A DNA stretch of 21,927 bases from assembly GCA_002352705.1 (NCBI GenBank), contig DEIW01000165.1:4244-26170 (forward strand), read 5' to 3'. Below, piece after piece: positions 8,323 to 14,890 of the stretch (within the stretch, counting starts at the first letter, position 1; each line of letters begins with the position of its first letter). Below the pieces are notes generated by a model. The model searched no databases and was not told the origin of the DNA. It worked only from the letters and a program-made list of their open reading frames with translations. The translations under genes were made by a program, and so were the position numbers. The DNA is from Bacteroidales bacterium UBA2764 (GTDB lineage Bacteria > Bacteroidota > Bacteroidia > Bacteroidales > Paludibacteraceae).

Positions 8323-8361
8323 AGTTAATTTTAATCACTTTTCCCCTTTCCATTTTCAATT

Positions 8362-8382
8362 CTCAATTCTCAATTCTCAATT
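8362..8382. repeat. Heptamer array CTCAATT x3
   Basis: Three perfect 7-bp units with a diverged TTCAATT unit before them; same heptamer as at 4825-4857. Confidence 0.9.
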
Positions 8383-8409
8383 TCACCCGCGGTCTTTCTC
8401 GGGTGATTG

Positions 8410-8464
8410 TCGGTCCAATGTCGATGCATTATCGGTCCATTGTCGGTCCATTCCCGATACATGA
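8410..8464. repeat. Five tandem 11-bp units (TCGGTCCAATG type)
   Basis: Units start at 8410, 8421, 8432, 8443 and 8454: TCGGTCCAATG, TCGATGCATTA, TCGGTCCATTG, TCGGTCCATTC, then a diverged CCGATACATGA. The first unit recurs exactly at 19045. Confidence 0.85.
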
Positions 8465-8502
8465 AGCTTTTTTTGACCCTTTTTAGCCCCCTTACCCTCA
8501 AC

Positions 8503-8540
8503 AGCGCAGCGCTCAACCTCTCCATAGCGTAGCGCTCAAC
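8503..8540. repeat. Direct repeat pair AGCG(C/T)AGCGCTCAAC
   Basis: Two 15-base copies (8503-8517 and 8526-8540) differing at one base, separated by 8 bases. Each contains the palindrome AGCGCT. Confidence 0.8.
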
Positions 8541-8542
8541 GA

Positions 8543-8570
8543 AAAAAACTTCCCTCGGGGCGTTTTTTTC
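8543..8570 (+). terminator. Terminator-like hairpin before the aminotransferase promoter
   Basis: AAAAAAAC pairs with GTTTTTTT around an inner CCC/GGG stem, ending in a seven-T run at 8563-8569. It lies directly upstream of the -33 element at 8571, so it would insulate the aminotransferase promoter from the upstream transcript. Confidence 0.5.
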
Positions 8571-8602
8571 TTGCATATGTCAAAATTTATTAGTAAATTT
8601 GC
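8571..8602 (+). promoter_or_regulatory. Promoter of the aminotransferase operon
   Basis: -33 TTG at 8571-8573 (extended TTGCATATGTC), 20-base spacer, -7 TAAATTTGC at 8594-8602. The start codon at 8625 is 22 bases further on. The in-frame TTG at 8571 is this -33 element, not a start codon. Confidence 0.85.
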
Positions 8603-8624
8603 AGCCGAATTTAAATTTGTATCT

Positions 8625-9815
8625 ATGGAAATATCTTTACGTGCTCAGTCGATGCCGGAGAGCCCGATTCGCAAATTGGCCAAGTATGCTGATGAGGCAA
8701 AGCTCGCCGGTGTCCATGTCTATCACCTGAATATAGGTCAGCCGGATATCAAAACGCCCCCGCAGGCTTTGGAGGCTGTGAAGAATTTCAATACCGAGAT
8801 ATTGGAATATTCTCCTTCTCAAGGTCTCAAATCGTTGCGGACAAAGATGGTCAGTTACTACGCCGAGTACGGCATTGACCTCTCTCCGGACGAGATTATC
8901 ATCACCGCCGGCGGTTCGGAGGCGATTATGTTCGCGTATATGTCCTGTCTCAACCCGGGGGACGAGATTATCGTCACGGACCCTTCGTATGCCAACTACA
9001 TGGCGTTTGCCATCTCTGCCGGAGCGGTCGTCAAGTCCGTCAAGACGGATATCAAGAACGGTTTCAAACTGCCGCCGGTGGAGGAATTCGAGAAGCAGAT
9101 TACGCCTAAGACGCGCGCGATTTTGATTTGCAACCCCAATAACCCGACGGGATACCTCTATACGAAACAAGAGATGCGTCAGATTCGCGACCTCGTCAAG
9201 AAATACGACCTCTATCTCATCTCCGACGAGGTGTACCGTGAGTTCATCTATACCAAGTCGCCGTATATCTCCGCATGCCACCTTGAGGGCATAGAGGAGA
9301 ACGTAGTGCTCGTGGACTCCGTCTCCAAGCGATATTCGGAGTGCGGTATACGTATCGGTGCGCTGATTACCAAGAACAAGGCCGTGCGTGAGTCCGTCAT
9401 GAAGTTCTGTCAGGCGCGTCTGAGTCCTCCCTTGTTCGGTCAGGTTGTTGCAGAGGCGTCTCTCTCCACACCCGAAGAGTATATGCAGGAGGTCTATGAC
9501 GAGTACCTGGGAAGACGTAATTTCCTGATTGACCAACTCAACCAAATCCCCGGAGTCTTTGCCCCGGCGCCAACGGGTGCGTTCTATGTGATGGTAGAAC
9601 TGCCGGTGGATGATGTCGAGAAGTTCTGCAAATGGTGTCTGACGGATTTCACCTATGAGGGAGCAACCGTCATGATGGCGCCGGGTACGGGTTTCTACAC
9701 CAACCCTGAGGACGGACGGCATCAGGTTCGCATGGCGTACGTGCTTAACAAAGAGGACCTGGGCAAAGCCATGATCGTCCTCCGCAAAGCCCTTGAGGCA
9801 TACAACCAAAAATGA
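8625..9815 (+). CDS. Class I/II PLP-dependent aminotransferase (aspartate-aminotransferase-like)
   Basis: 396 residues, full length for fold-type I aminotransferases of the I-gamma aspartate/aromatic type. Seen: NIGQPDIKTP at 36-45 (substrate-side loop), EYSPSQGLKSLR at 61-72, NPNNPTG at 170-176 (PLP Asn), SDEVYREF at 200-207 (PLP Asp and Tyr), the Schiff-base lysine in DSVSKRYSECGIRIG (Lys235) with phosphate-binding Arg243, and a C-terminal HQVRMAY carrying the carboxylate-binding Arg. It transfers amino groups between an amino acid and a 2-oxo acid, probably aspartate/oxaloacetate, but specificity cannot be settled by reading alone. Start at 8625 because the longer in-frame ORF overlaps the promoter. 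Probably the first gene of an operon with the flavodiiron and pectate-lyase-like genes. Confidence 0.92.
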   Translation: MEISLRAQSMPESPIRKLAKYADEAKLAGVHVYHLNIGQPDIKTPPQALEAVKNFNTEILEYSPSQGLKSLRTKMVSYYAEYGIDLSPDEIIITAGGSEAIMFAYMSCLNPGDEIIVTDPSYANYMAFAISAGAVVKSVKTDIKNGFKLPPVEEFEKQITPKTRAILICNPNNPTGYLYTKQEMRQIRDLVKKYDLYLISDEVYREFIYTKSPYISACHLEGIEENVVLVDSVSKRYSECGIRIGALITKNKAVRESVMKFCQARLSPPLFGQVVAEASLSTPEEYMQEVYDEYLGRRNFLIDQLNQIPGVFAPAPTGAFYVMVELPVDDVEKFCKWCLTDFTYEGATVMMAPGTGFYTNPEDGRHQVRMAYVLNKEDLGKAMIVLRKALEAYNQK

Positions 9816-9857
9816 ATAAATGATTAAATAAATAACCCATACGGCGAAGTAGATCGT

Positions 9858-11063
9858 ATGAACAAAGTGAATAAAGAAATGGTAAATGACAAAATGGTAA
9901 ATATCAAATATGTCGGCTGCGATGACGCCGAGTTGGATTTGTTCGAGAGCCAGTACGAGTTGCCGGAAGGCATGTGTTATAACAGTTACGTGGTGCTCGG
10001 AGAAGAGAAAGTGGCAGTGATGGACGCGATGGATGCGCGTTGCTGCGAGGAGTGGTTGAAAAAGGTAGAGGAGGCGCTGGGCGGACGTAAGCCGGACTAT
10101 CTCGTCTGCCAGCATATGGAACCTGACCATAGCGGTTCGATGGGCGCTTTCCTTGCCAAATACCCCGATACCACCGTTGTGTGTTCCAAACAGGCTACCG
10201 TCATGGCGGCGCAGTTCGGGATTGAGGTAAAGAACGTGCAGGTGGTAGCCGAAGGACAGACGCTCGACCTCGGCGGACTGACGCTGCAGTTCATCGCTGC
10301 GCCGATGATTCACTGGCCCGAAGTCATCATGACTTACTGCCCGGAGGAACAAGTGCTCTTCTCCGCAGACGGATTCGGCAAGTTCGGTGTCTATCACGCC
10401 GACGAGGACGACTGGGCATGTGAGGCGCGCCGCTACTATTTCAATATCGTCGGCAAGTACGGCATGCAGGTCTCCAATGTGTTAAAGAAATTAGCGTCCC
10501 TCCCTTGTGGGGAGGGTAAGGGTGGGGTTTCCCTTATTGCTCCGCTGCACGGGCCTATGCTCGAGGGCGAGAAGAAAGACGAAGCACTGCGGCTCTATAG
10601 TATTTGGAGCGCCTACGGCGTAGAGACCGAGGGTGTGCTCGTCGCCTATGCTTCGATTCATGGCAACACCCGCCGTGCTGCCGAGCAGCTGGCGGAGATA
10701 CTGAAGACCAAGAATGCCGGTAAGGTTGCTATCACTGATTTGAGCCGTGACGACATGGCGGAGGCTATCGAGGATGCGTTCCGCATGAACAGACTTGTGC
10801 TCTGCTGTGCTACCTACGACGGTGACATCTTCCCGCCCATGCACATGTTCCTGCATAAACTGCGCTTGAAAGGTTACCAGAACCGCCGTGTGGCTCTGGT
10901 AGAGAACGGCTCGTGGGCACCGCAGGCAGTCAAAGTGATGAAGGAGATGCTTGCTCCCTGCAAGAATGTAGAGATTGTAGAGCCCACCGTCACAATCCGC
11001 GGTTCGCTGAAGCCTGCGCAAAAGGCAGAACTGGAAGCACTCGCCGATGCTTTGTTGGCGTAA
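9858..11063 (+). CDS. Flavodiiron protein (FprA-type A flavoprotein)
   Basis: A metallo-beta-lactamase-like diiron domain fused to a flavodoxin domain; the family reduces O2 to water and/or NO to N2O in the cytoplasm, protecting anaerobes. Diiron ligands seen: HMEPDH (His86, Glu88, Asp90, His91), His152 in APMIHWPE, Asp171 in FSADGFGKFG and His231 in APLHGP. The flavodoxin part starts near 258 with the FMN loop ASIHGNT. All expected ligands are present. Two oddities: residues 1-15 are encoded by 15-bp repeats, so ATGs at 9858, 9879 and 9894 are all possible starts; and residues about 213-225 (SLPCGEGKGGVSL) derive from a palindromic repeat inserted just before the IAPLHGP ligand motif. No separate promoter is visible in the 42-base gap after the aminotransferase gene. 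Confidence 0.94.
   Translation: MNKVNKEMVNDKMVNIKYVGCDDAELDLFESQYELPEGMCYNSYVVLGEEKVAVMDAMDARCCEEWLKKVEEALGGRKPDYLVCQHMEPDHSGSMGAFLAKYPDTTVVCSKQATVMAAQFGIEVKNVQVVAEGQTLDLGGLTLQFIAAPMIHWPEVIMTYCPEEQVLFSADGFGKFGVYHADEDDWACEARRYYFNIVGKYGMQVSNVLKKLASLPCGEGKGGVSLIAPLHGPMLEGEKKDEALRLYSIWSAYGVETEGVLVAYASIHGNTRRAAEQLAEILKTKNAGKVAITDLSRDDMAEAIEDAFRMNRLVLCCATYDGDIFPPMHMFLHKLRLKGYQNRRVALVENGSWAPQAVKVMKEMLAPCKNVEIVEPTVTIRGSLKPAQKAELEALADALLA
9879..9908 (+). repeat. Two 15-bp ATGGTAAAT units at the flavodiiron gene start
   Basis: ATGGTAAATGACAAA (9879-9893) and ATGGTAAATATCAAA (9894-9908). Same unit as at 4128-4172. Here they are read in frame as MVNDK MVNIK, each unit offering a start codon. Confidence 0.85.
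10494..10535 (+). repeat. Palindromic G-rich repeat inserted in the flavodiiron gene
   Basis: Perfect 7-bp stem CCCTCCC (10498-10504) / GGGAGGG (10510-10516), then AAGGGTGGGGTTT and CCCTT. The length keeps the frame. Sister copies occur on the reverse strand at 20649-20690 and, diverged, at 21075-21107. Confidence 0.8.
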
Positions 11064-12003
11064 ACCATATAGTCTCTTGCTCTGCCTGTTGATGTCGTTC
11101 CGGACGGTTCAAGCCGCATTGACCATCACTTCCAACGGGCAGGACATGTCGGACAGCCTGCTATCGGCTATCCGAACCTATGACACGGTAGTGCTGGATG
11201 GATCGAAAGGAGAGTTCGTTCTGGGGCATACAGTTGTACTCAAACATTTAAAGAACAAAACGATAACAGGTACGCATGACGCATGTCTGCGTACCCGTTT
11301 TCGTATTACGCCGGAGATCCGCAGGATGCTTGATTCTGCGGATGTTATGAGTCTTTCTAACGCAGGTGAGGGTGGGGTGCTGTCCAACGGCATGAGAGTA
11401 CATGAACAGCGCGAACTTAGGACGCGGCAGTTGCTTATTGACCGTTTCGACGACCCTGAAGAGTCTTTCCGTTCCTCCGGCGGCATACAACTCTCGCATT
11501 GCCGGAATGTGACTATCCGCGGCTTGCGGTTGCAAGGCCCCGGAGCGATTGATGTGAGCGGAAACGACCTCTTGGGAATGGACCATTCGATGTATATTAC
11601 CGTCGATAGTTGTGTGCTCACAGACGGCATGGACGGCAATATGGATATCACCTCGCAATCAGATTCCATCACCGTCTCTCGTTGCTATTTCGGCTATACG
11701 GCACTCAGTTACGACCATATGAACTCAAATCTTATCGGCGCCGCCGACAGGGTAGAGGCAGACCGCGGCAAACTGCATGTCACCTATTCCCGGTGTACCT
11801 GGGGAGAGGGTTGCCGTCAGCGTATGCCGATGGTGCGGTTCGGTACGATTCTTCTGGACCATTGCCGGTGGGAATGTAGTACGGAGCACCCTGCGGTCGA
11901 TGTCCGTCGCGAAGCCACCGTCATCATCGTTTCTCCTTCTTTCGGTCCGGGCATTAAGATTCCTTATCGCTCTGCCCCCGATGCCCAATGTATCATCCGC
12001 TGA
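11047..12003 (+). CDS. Secreted pectate-lyase-like (PL1-type) beta-helix protein
   Basis: 318 residues with an N-terminal signal peptide (about 1-23, hydrophobic LLLCLLM, cleavage after VQA). The central part is a right-handed beta-helix of the pectate lyase 1 type: GIQLSHCRNVTIRGLRLQ (146-163), HSMYITVDSCVLTDGMDGNMDI (180-201; the Asp-rich strand that binds Ca in PL1), SDSITVSRCYFGYT (205-218) and RQRMPMVRFGTILLDHC (257-273), matching the R-x-P-x-x-R region with the catalytic Arg. An endolytic pectate/polygalacturonate cleavage role is inferred; no SusCD or other polysaccharide-utilisation genes are nearby, which is odd for this phylum. The start overlaps the flavodiiron stop by 17 bases. 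A short NAGEGGVLSN near 105-114 weakly resembles the G-rich repeat peptide. Confidence 0.8.
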   Translation: MLCWRKPYSLLLCLLMSFRTVQAALTITSNGQDMSDSLLSAIRTYDTVVLDGSKGEFVLGHTVVLKHLKNKTITGTHDACLRTRFRITPEIRRMLDSADVMSLSNAGEGGVLSNGMRVHEQRELRTRQLLIDRFDDPEESFRSSGGIQLSHCRNVTIRGLRLQGPGAIDVSGNDLLGMDHSMYITVDSCVLTDGMDGNMDITSQSDSITVSRCYFGYTALSYDHMNSNLIGAADRVEADRGKLHVTYSRCTWGEGCRQRMPMVRFGTILLDHCRWECSTEHPAVDVRREATVIIVSPSFGPGIKIPYRSAPDAQCIIR

Positions 12004-12042
12004 CCAACTATGACCGAGACCAAAACTCTCCATAAGTCGGAC

Positions 12043-12090
12043 AAAAATAACTAGAAAATGACGTGCGCCCTTGCGTATGTCGTTTTTTTT
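12043..12090 (+). repeat. Left copy of hairpin direct repeat flanking the MNT-HEPN module
   Basis: Begins AAAAATAACTAG and ends in an eight-T run. The arms ATGACGTGCG and CGTATGTCGT pair with several G-U pairs. It closely matches 12880-12925. Its 3' arm doubles as the -33 element (TTGCGTATGTC at 12071) of the antitoxin promoter. It may also end the upstream transcript. Confidence 0.75.
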
Positions 12091-12102
12091 GTGTACCTTT
12101 GC
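12071..12102 (+). promoter_or_regulatory. Promoter of the MNT-HEPN module
   Basis: -33 TTG at 12071-12073, 20-base spacer, -7 TACCTTTGC at 12094-12102. The first ATG is only 8 bases after the -7 box, implying a very short or absent leader. Confidence 0.85.
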
Positions 12103-12110
12103 AGCGCAAA

Positions 12111-12437
12111 ATGATTATGACGCGGAATAACAATATAGTAGAGCAAATCAAAACCCTTGGAGAGAAAGTGCTTCCTAAGGGTAGCCACTTGTTGTTATAT
12201 GGTTCTCGTGCGCGTGGCGATAATCGCCCTGATTCAGATTGGGATTTACTGGTATTGATAGATCAAGATCGCCAGCAGTTACAGGATTTTGAGCAATATG
12301 CGTATCCATTTGTGGAAATGGGATGGAATAACGGTATTGAAATAAACCCGATGCTTTACACCTGTAAAGAATGGGAACACCGTCATTTCACTCCGTTTTA
12401 TCATAACGTCGAAAGCGACAAAATAATCTTAGTATGA
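12111..12437 (+). CDS. MNT-type nucleotidyltransferase, probable antitoxin of an MNT/HEPN pair
   Basis: Small DNA-polymerase-beta-superfamily nucleotidyltransferase of 108 residues. The signature GS-x10-DxD is exact: GSRARGDNRPDSDWD, giving two metal-binding Asp. In characterised MntA/HepT systems such proteins neutralise the partner HEPN ribonuclease by adding AMP to a tyrosine; here this is inference from family and gene order. Start set at 12111 because the promoter -7 box ends at 12102; ATG 12117 (MTRNNN) is an equally plausible start with a longer leader, while the upstream in-frame codons lie inside the promoter. The stop overlaps the HEPN ATG (ATGA), showing tight coupling. Codon use is AT-richer than in the flanking genes, suggesting acquisition. 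Confidence 0.88.
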   Translation: MIMTRNNNIVEQIKTLGEKVLPKGSHLLLYGSRARGDNRPDSDWDLLVLIDQDRQQLQDFEQYAYPFVEMGWNNGIEINPMLYTCKEWEHRHFTPFYHNVESDKIILV

Positions 12438-12832
12438 GTTTGACAAACGAAGATAAACAAGTTTTGACGCAACTGCATTTAGATAAATGTCGTGCATGTT
12501 TTGCTGATGGCGAGCAGTTACTGGAAATAGATTCTATATCAGCAGCTGCTAATCGATTCTATTATGCGGTATTTCATGCGATTCATGCGTTATTTGTTGC
12601 CAATGGTATTTATTCCAAATCGCATCATGGGACAAATGCACAGTTTCATCAGCATTTCATCAAAACCGGTATCATTGATCCTAAGTACGGACATTTTATT
12701 GCGGTGATGGAAAATATGCGTGAGAAGGCAGATTATGATGTCATTTACGATGTCACGCGTGAGGATTTGGAAGCATTAAAACCGGTAGCATATGAACTTG
12801 TAGAGCAAATCCAAAATTTGCTTAATAAATAA
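12434..12832 (+). CDS. HEPN-domain protein, probable ribonuclease toxin
   Basis: 132-residue all-helical HEPN protein (PF05168-like). The catalytic R-x4-6-H motif is present as Arg41-x6-His48 within AANRFYYAVFHAIHALF, and the KSHHGT and FIKTG motifs usual for the family follow. HEPN toxins cleave RNA in the cytoplasm; with the overlapping MNT gene it forms a probable type VII-like toxin-antitoxin pair. No frameshift or lost catalytic residue was seen, so it should be active. A downstream hairpin with a T run (12891-12925) would end the transcript. Alternatively, some MNT/HEPN pairs have no toxic activity; sequence alone cannot decide. Confidence 0.87.
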   Translation: MSLTNEDKQVLTQLHLDKCRACFADGEQLLEIDSISAAANRFYYAVFHAIHALFVANGIYSKSHHGTNAQFHQHFIKTGIIDPKYGHFIAVMENMREKADYDVIYDVTREDLEALKPVAYELVEQIQNLLNK

Positions 12833-12879
12833 GCCTTTTGCCGTTCACACGCCGGAACAAGCTGCAACCGCACTACAAG

Positions 12880-12925
12880 AAAAATTACTAAAAATGACAT
12901 GCGTTCTTGCGTATGTCATTTTTTT
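12880..12925 (+). terminator. Terminator hairpin; right copy of the direct repeat flanking MNT-HEPN
   Basis: Arms AAAATGACATGCG (12891-12903) and CGTATGTCATTTT (12910-12922) pair over 13 positions with a single G-U, around the six-base loop TTCTTG. A seven-T run follows (12919-12925). The whole element nearly matches 12043-12090, including the leading AAAAATTACTA. It carries the TTGCGTATGTC block but no -7 box at the right distance, so it is not a promoter here. Confidence 0.75.
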
Positions 12926-12983
12926 GAATGTGAAATCACACATTTTCTTTCTCCCTCGGACACCTTTTGTCTGTCCTATGTAG

Positions 12984-12992
12984 TAATTTTGC
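12984..12992 (+). promoter_or_regulatory. -7 box of the YaaW-like/M48 operon
   Basis: TAATTTTGC lies 30 bases before the start codon at 13023. No TTG is found at the 19-20-base spacing (the nearest is 14 bases away), so the promoter is weak or needs an activator. Confidence 0.5.
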
Positions 12993-13022
12993 GCCAGATT
13001 TCAACAACGAAAGGGCAAAATT

Positions 13023-13760
13023 ATGACTACAGACAAAGATTTACGTTTTCTTTCCTCCTGCGAAAATGAGGATTTGCGAATACTCTGCGACATCCTGACG
13101 CACGACCGTTTGGACAACATCCGTATCACGGAGCAACTGACTTCCACCGACGAGTATAACCGCAGTTATCCGGAAGACATGTTGTTTCTCGTACCGCAAA
13201 TCAGCAATGAATTACTGAAATACGGTTCCAACACCCTCTCTACTCTCTGGAACCGCGAGCCGGATTCGTACGCCACCGTGCTTCGCCGCGTCTGCAAACA
13301 GATGGACGTCAAAATCTCCGAACACGATACGGTAACCAAGATGGAGCACAACCTGCTCACCACGCTCTGCCGAGACACACTAAACCGCATGTCCGAGCGC
13401 GAACTCCGCCTGCTTGCCAACGAGAACGGCATACCCGACAAGACGCTCACGCGCCAGGCACTGACGGCTGCTTTGCTTTTGGCTTTACGCACCAGCTGCC
13501 CGGTACTCGCCCGCATAGCCGCTCGCGTTATTCAATATATCGTGGAGATCATCATTGTCCGCGGAGTGGCAACGGCAGGCATTGAGACAGCCACACGTGC
13601 TGTAGGCGGCGTTTTAGGTCCCGTCGGCTGGATTGCGCTGGGCGCGTGGACGGTCTATGACATCACCTCGCCGGCTTACCGCGTCTGCATCCCTGCCGTG
13701 CTGCAAGTGGCGTACATGCGCCTTAACCGTTTCAACGGCAAAGAAAGGAGGGCGGCATGA
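13023..13760 (+). CDS. YaaW-like (UPF0174/DUF3944) membrane-associated protein
   Basis: 245 residues. The N-terminus DKDLRFLSSCENEDLRILCDILTHD (4-28) is a DUF3944-type helix pair, and the C-terminal AYRVCIPAVLQVAYMRL (about 218-234) closely resembles the end of Escherichia coli YaaW. Residues 144-178 and 195-213 are hydrophobic and could form membrane helices; the Gly-rich VGGVLGPVGW between them is typical of the family. The molecular function of YaaW is unknown. The stop overlaps the ATG of an M48 metallopeptidase (ATGA), so the two proteins are probably made together and may act as a pair. Codon use is GC-richer than in the adjacent toxin-antitoxin and AT-rich operons. Confidence 0.8.
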   Translation: MTTDKDLRFLSSCENEDLRILCDILTHDRLDNIRITEQLTSTDEYNRSYPEDMLFLVPQISNELLKYGSNTLSTLWNREPDSYATVLRRVCKQMDVKISEHDTVTKMEHNLLTTLCRDTLNRMSERELRLLANENGIPDKTLTRQALTAALLLALRTSCPVLARIAARVIQYIVEIIIVRGVATAGIETATRAVGGVLGPVGWIALGAWTVYDITSPAYRVCIPAVLQVAYMRLNRFNGKERRAA

Positions 13761-14575
13761 AAGCTTCCCAGATCATGCACCCTGCCGATGCCAAAGCATT
13801 GCAGGTGCTCAAACAGGCACGCGGATTCAACACGCTGATTAAGTATTTCATGGAGAAAGGCGACGAGCGTATCATGTGCGGAGAGAACCTTGGTACGATG
13901 CTCCGTGTCACACCCGACAACTTGCCGAAAGTATATACCGCTTTCCGCGAAGTGGTCAACCGCGTCGGCATCGATGAGCCGGAGCTGTATGTCTATAACG
14001 ACCCGGTTATGAACGCTTATACGTATGGCGACACACGTATCTTTGTCGCCTTGAGTAGTTCGTTGGTAGAACGGCTCACGTTGCCCGAACTCCAAAGTAT
14101 CATGGCGCATGAGTGCGGACATATTCTCTGCCGCCACACGCTCTACAAGACCCTGCTGTATATCATCGAGGATATGGGAAAAGCGGCGCAAGTTATCACC
14201 GAATCGCTTGCTTTTCCTGCCTATTGCGCCTTGCAGTACTGGAGCCGCATGAGCGAGTATTCGGCAGACCGATGCGCGGCAGCTGTTGTCGGAGAGCAGG
14301 TCTTCCAATCCGCTTTCCTTAAACTCACAAGCGGCTTGACAGACATACAAGGCAACCCGTATCAGTTAGTCGAACAGGGCAAGAAATACAACGAGATGAA
14401 GAATGATTCTTTCTTGAACCGCGTACAGCAGGCGTGCCGTGAGATGTTTTTCTCTCATCCGCAGAACTGCCAGCGCGCCTATGAAATAGACCGTTGGAAA
14501 TCCTCTGCTAGTTACCGCAACCTCACCAAATCTCTCTCTTCCAATCCAACCGCACTAACATACCTCCCACGCTAA
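13757..14575 (+). CDS. M48-family zinc metallopeptidase
   Basis: 272 residues with the gluzincin motif HECGH at 118-122 and the third zinc ligand Glu167 in SEYSADR (166-172), the M48 pattern. Unlike HtpX there is no clear N-terminal membrane pair; a moderately hydrophobic stretch (about 131-161) separates the two zinc motifs, and no signal peptide is visible, so a cytoplasmic or peripheral membrane location is likely. M48 enzymes process or degrade membrane or misfolded proteins; here the partner YaaW-like protein is the obvious candidate substrate or anchor (inference). The last residues, PTALTYLPR and the stop, are encoded by the first copy of a repeat that continues past the gene (14546-14610), so the native C-terminus may have been replaced. 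Confidence 0.88.
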   Translation: MKASQIMHPADAKALQVLKQARGFNTLIKYFMEKGDERIMCGENLGTMLRVTPDNLPKVYTAFREVVNRVGIDEPELYVYNDPVMNAYTYGDTRIFVALSSSLVERLTLPELQSIMAHECGHILCRHTLYKTLLYIIEDMGKAAQVITESLAFPAYCALQYWSRMSEYSADRCAAAVVGEQVFQSAFLKLTSGLTDIQGNPYQLVEQGKKYNEMKNDSFLNRVQQACREMFFSHPQNCQRAYEIDRWKSSASYRNLTKSLSSNPTALTYLPR

Positions 14576-14610
14576 CATCCCAACCGCACAAACATACCTC
14601 CCGCACTAAC
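14546..14610 (+). repeat. Direct repeat covering the M48 stop codon and downstream
   Basis: Two ~31-33-base copies beginning CCAACCGCAC(T/A)AACATA (14546 and 14580). The first encodes the C-terminal residues and stop of the metallopeptidase; the second is non-coding. Confidence 0.8.
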
Positions 14611-14631
14611 CCCTTCCAAGCGTGAGTCTCC

Positions 14632-14675
14632 AACACAGGATTAACACAGCATTAACACAGGATTAACACAGGATA
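14632..14675. repeat. Four tandem 11-bp units AACACAG(G/C)ATT
   Basis: Units at 14632, 14643, 14654 and 14665; two exact, two with one change. Part of the 315-base gap 14576-14890, which otherwise contains only repeats and the downstream promoter. Confidence 0.9.
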
Positions 14676-14741
14676 AGCGAATCGAAAAAGGGAGAACACC
14701 GTAACGAAACCGTCTTCCGGATTAGCGTAGCGGTCTTGTCT

Positions 14742-14804
14742 TCAGGATTTTCCGGACTTTCAGGATTGTCAGGATTTTCCGGATAGTCAGGATTTTCCGG
14801 CAAA
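14742..14804. repeat. Seven tandem 9-bp units TCAGGATTT / TCCGGA-type
   Basis: A strict 9-base period from 14742: TCAGGATTT, TCCGGACTT, TCAGGATTG, TCAGGATTT, TCCGGATAG, TCAGGATTT, TCCGGCAAA. Two unit types mostly alternate. No gene or hairpin terminator seen. Confidence 0.85.
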
Positions 14805-14817
14805 AATCACCCAACCC

Positions 14818-14849
14818 TTGTATATCTCAAAAAAATGTAGTAACTTTGC
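14818..14849 (+). promoter_or_regulatory. Promoter of the AT-rich three-gene operon
   Basis: -33 TTG at 14818-14820 (TTGTATATCTC), 20-base spacer, -7 TAACTTTGC at 14841-14849; leader of about 35 bases to the ATG at 14891. Confidence 0.85.
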
Positions 14850-14890
14850 AGGCGAAAAAAGTTGAACAGTCGTAAATTCTATATTATTAA

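Larger units (their letters stand above)
8328..8570 (+). ncRNA. Candidate non-coding transcript in the glyA-aminotransferase gap
   Basis: The 435-base gap 8190-8624 holds no convincing gene. It has a promoter-like sequence (8291-8322), three CTCAATT heptamers (8362-8382), a hairpin with stem TCACCCG/CGGGTGA (8383-8389 and 8400-8406), five 11-bp units related to TCGGTCCAATG (8410-8464), a 15-base repeat pair (8503-8540) and a terminator-like hairpin (8543-8570). Promoter, structure and terminator together suggest a roughly 240-nt RNA. It could equally be a long leader of the aminotransferase mRNA or inert repeat DNA. No known RNA family recognised. Confidence 0.35.

Noticed and set aside
8571..8624. 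Upstream TTG/ATG start for the aminotransferase
   Set aside because: These codons overlap the -33 and -7 promoter elements; the family N-terminus fits ATG 8625.
8637..10397. Very long reverse-strand open frame (586 codons)
   Set aside because: It lies antisense to the aminotransferase and flavodiiron genes, both of which have complete active-site motifs. The reverse protein has no recognisable domain and is a composition artefact.
12063..12110. N-terminal extension of the MNT protein
   Set aside because: It overlaps the promoter and the left hairpin repeat; ATG 12111 or 12117 is the first possible after the -7 box.
14576..14812. CRISPR-like array
   Set aside because: Units are 9, 11 or about 32 bases with no regular unique spacers and there are no cas genes; these are simple tandem repeats.
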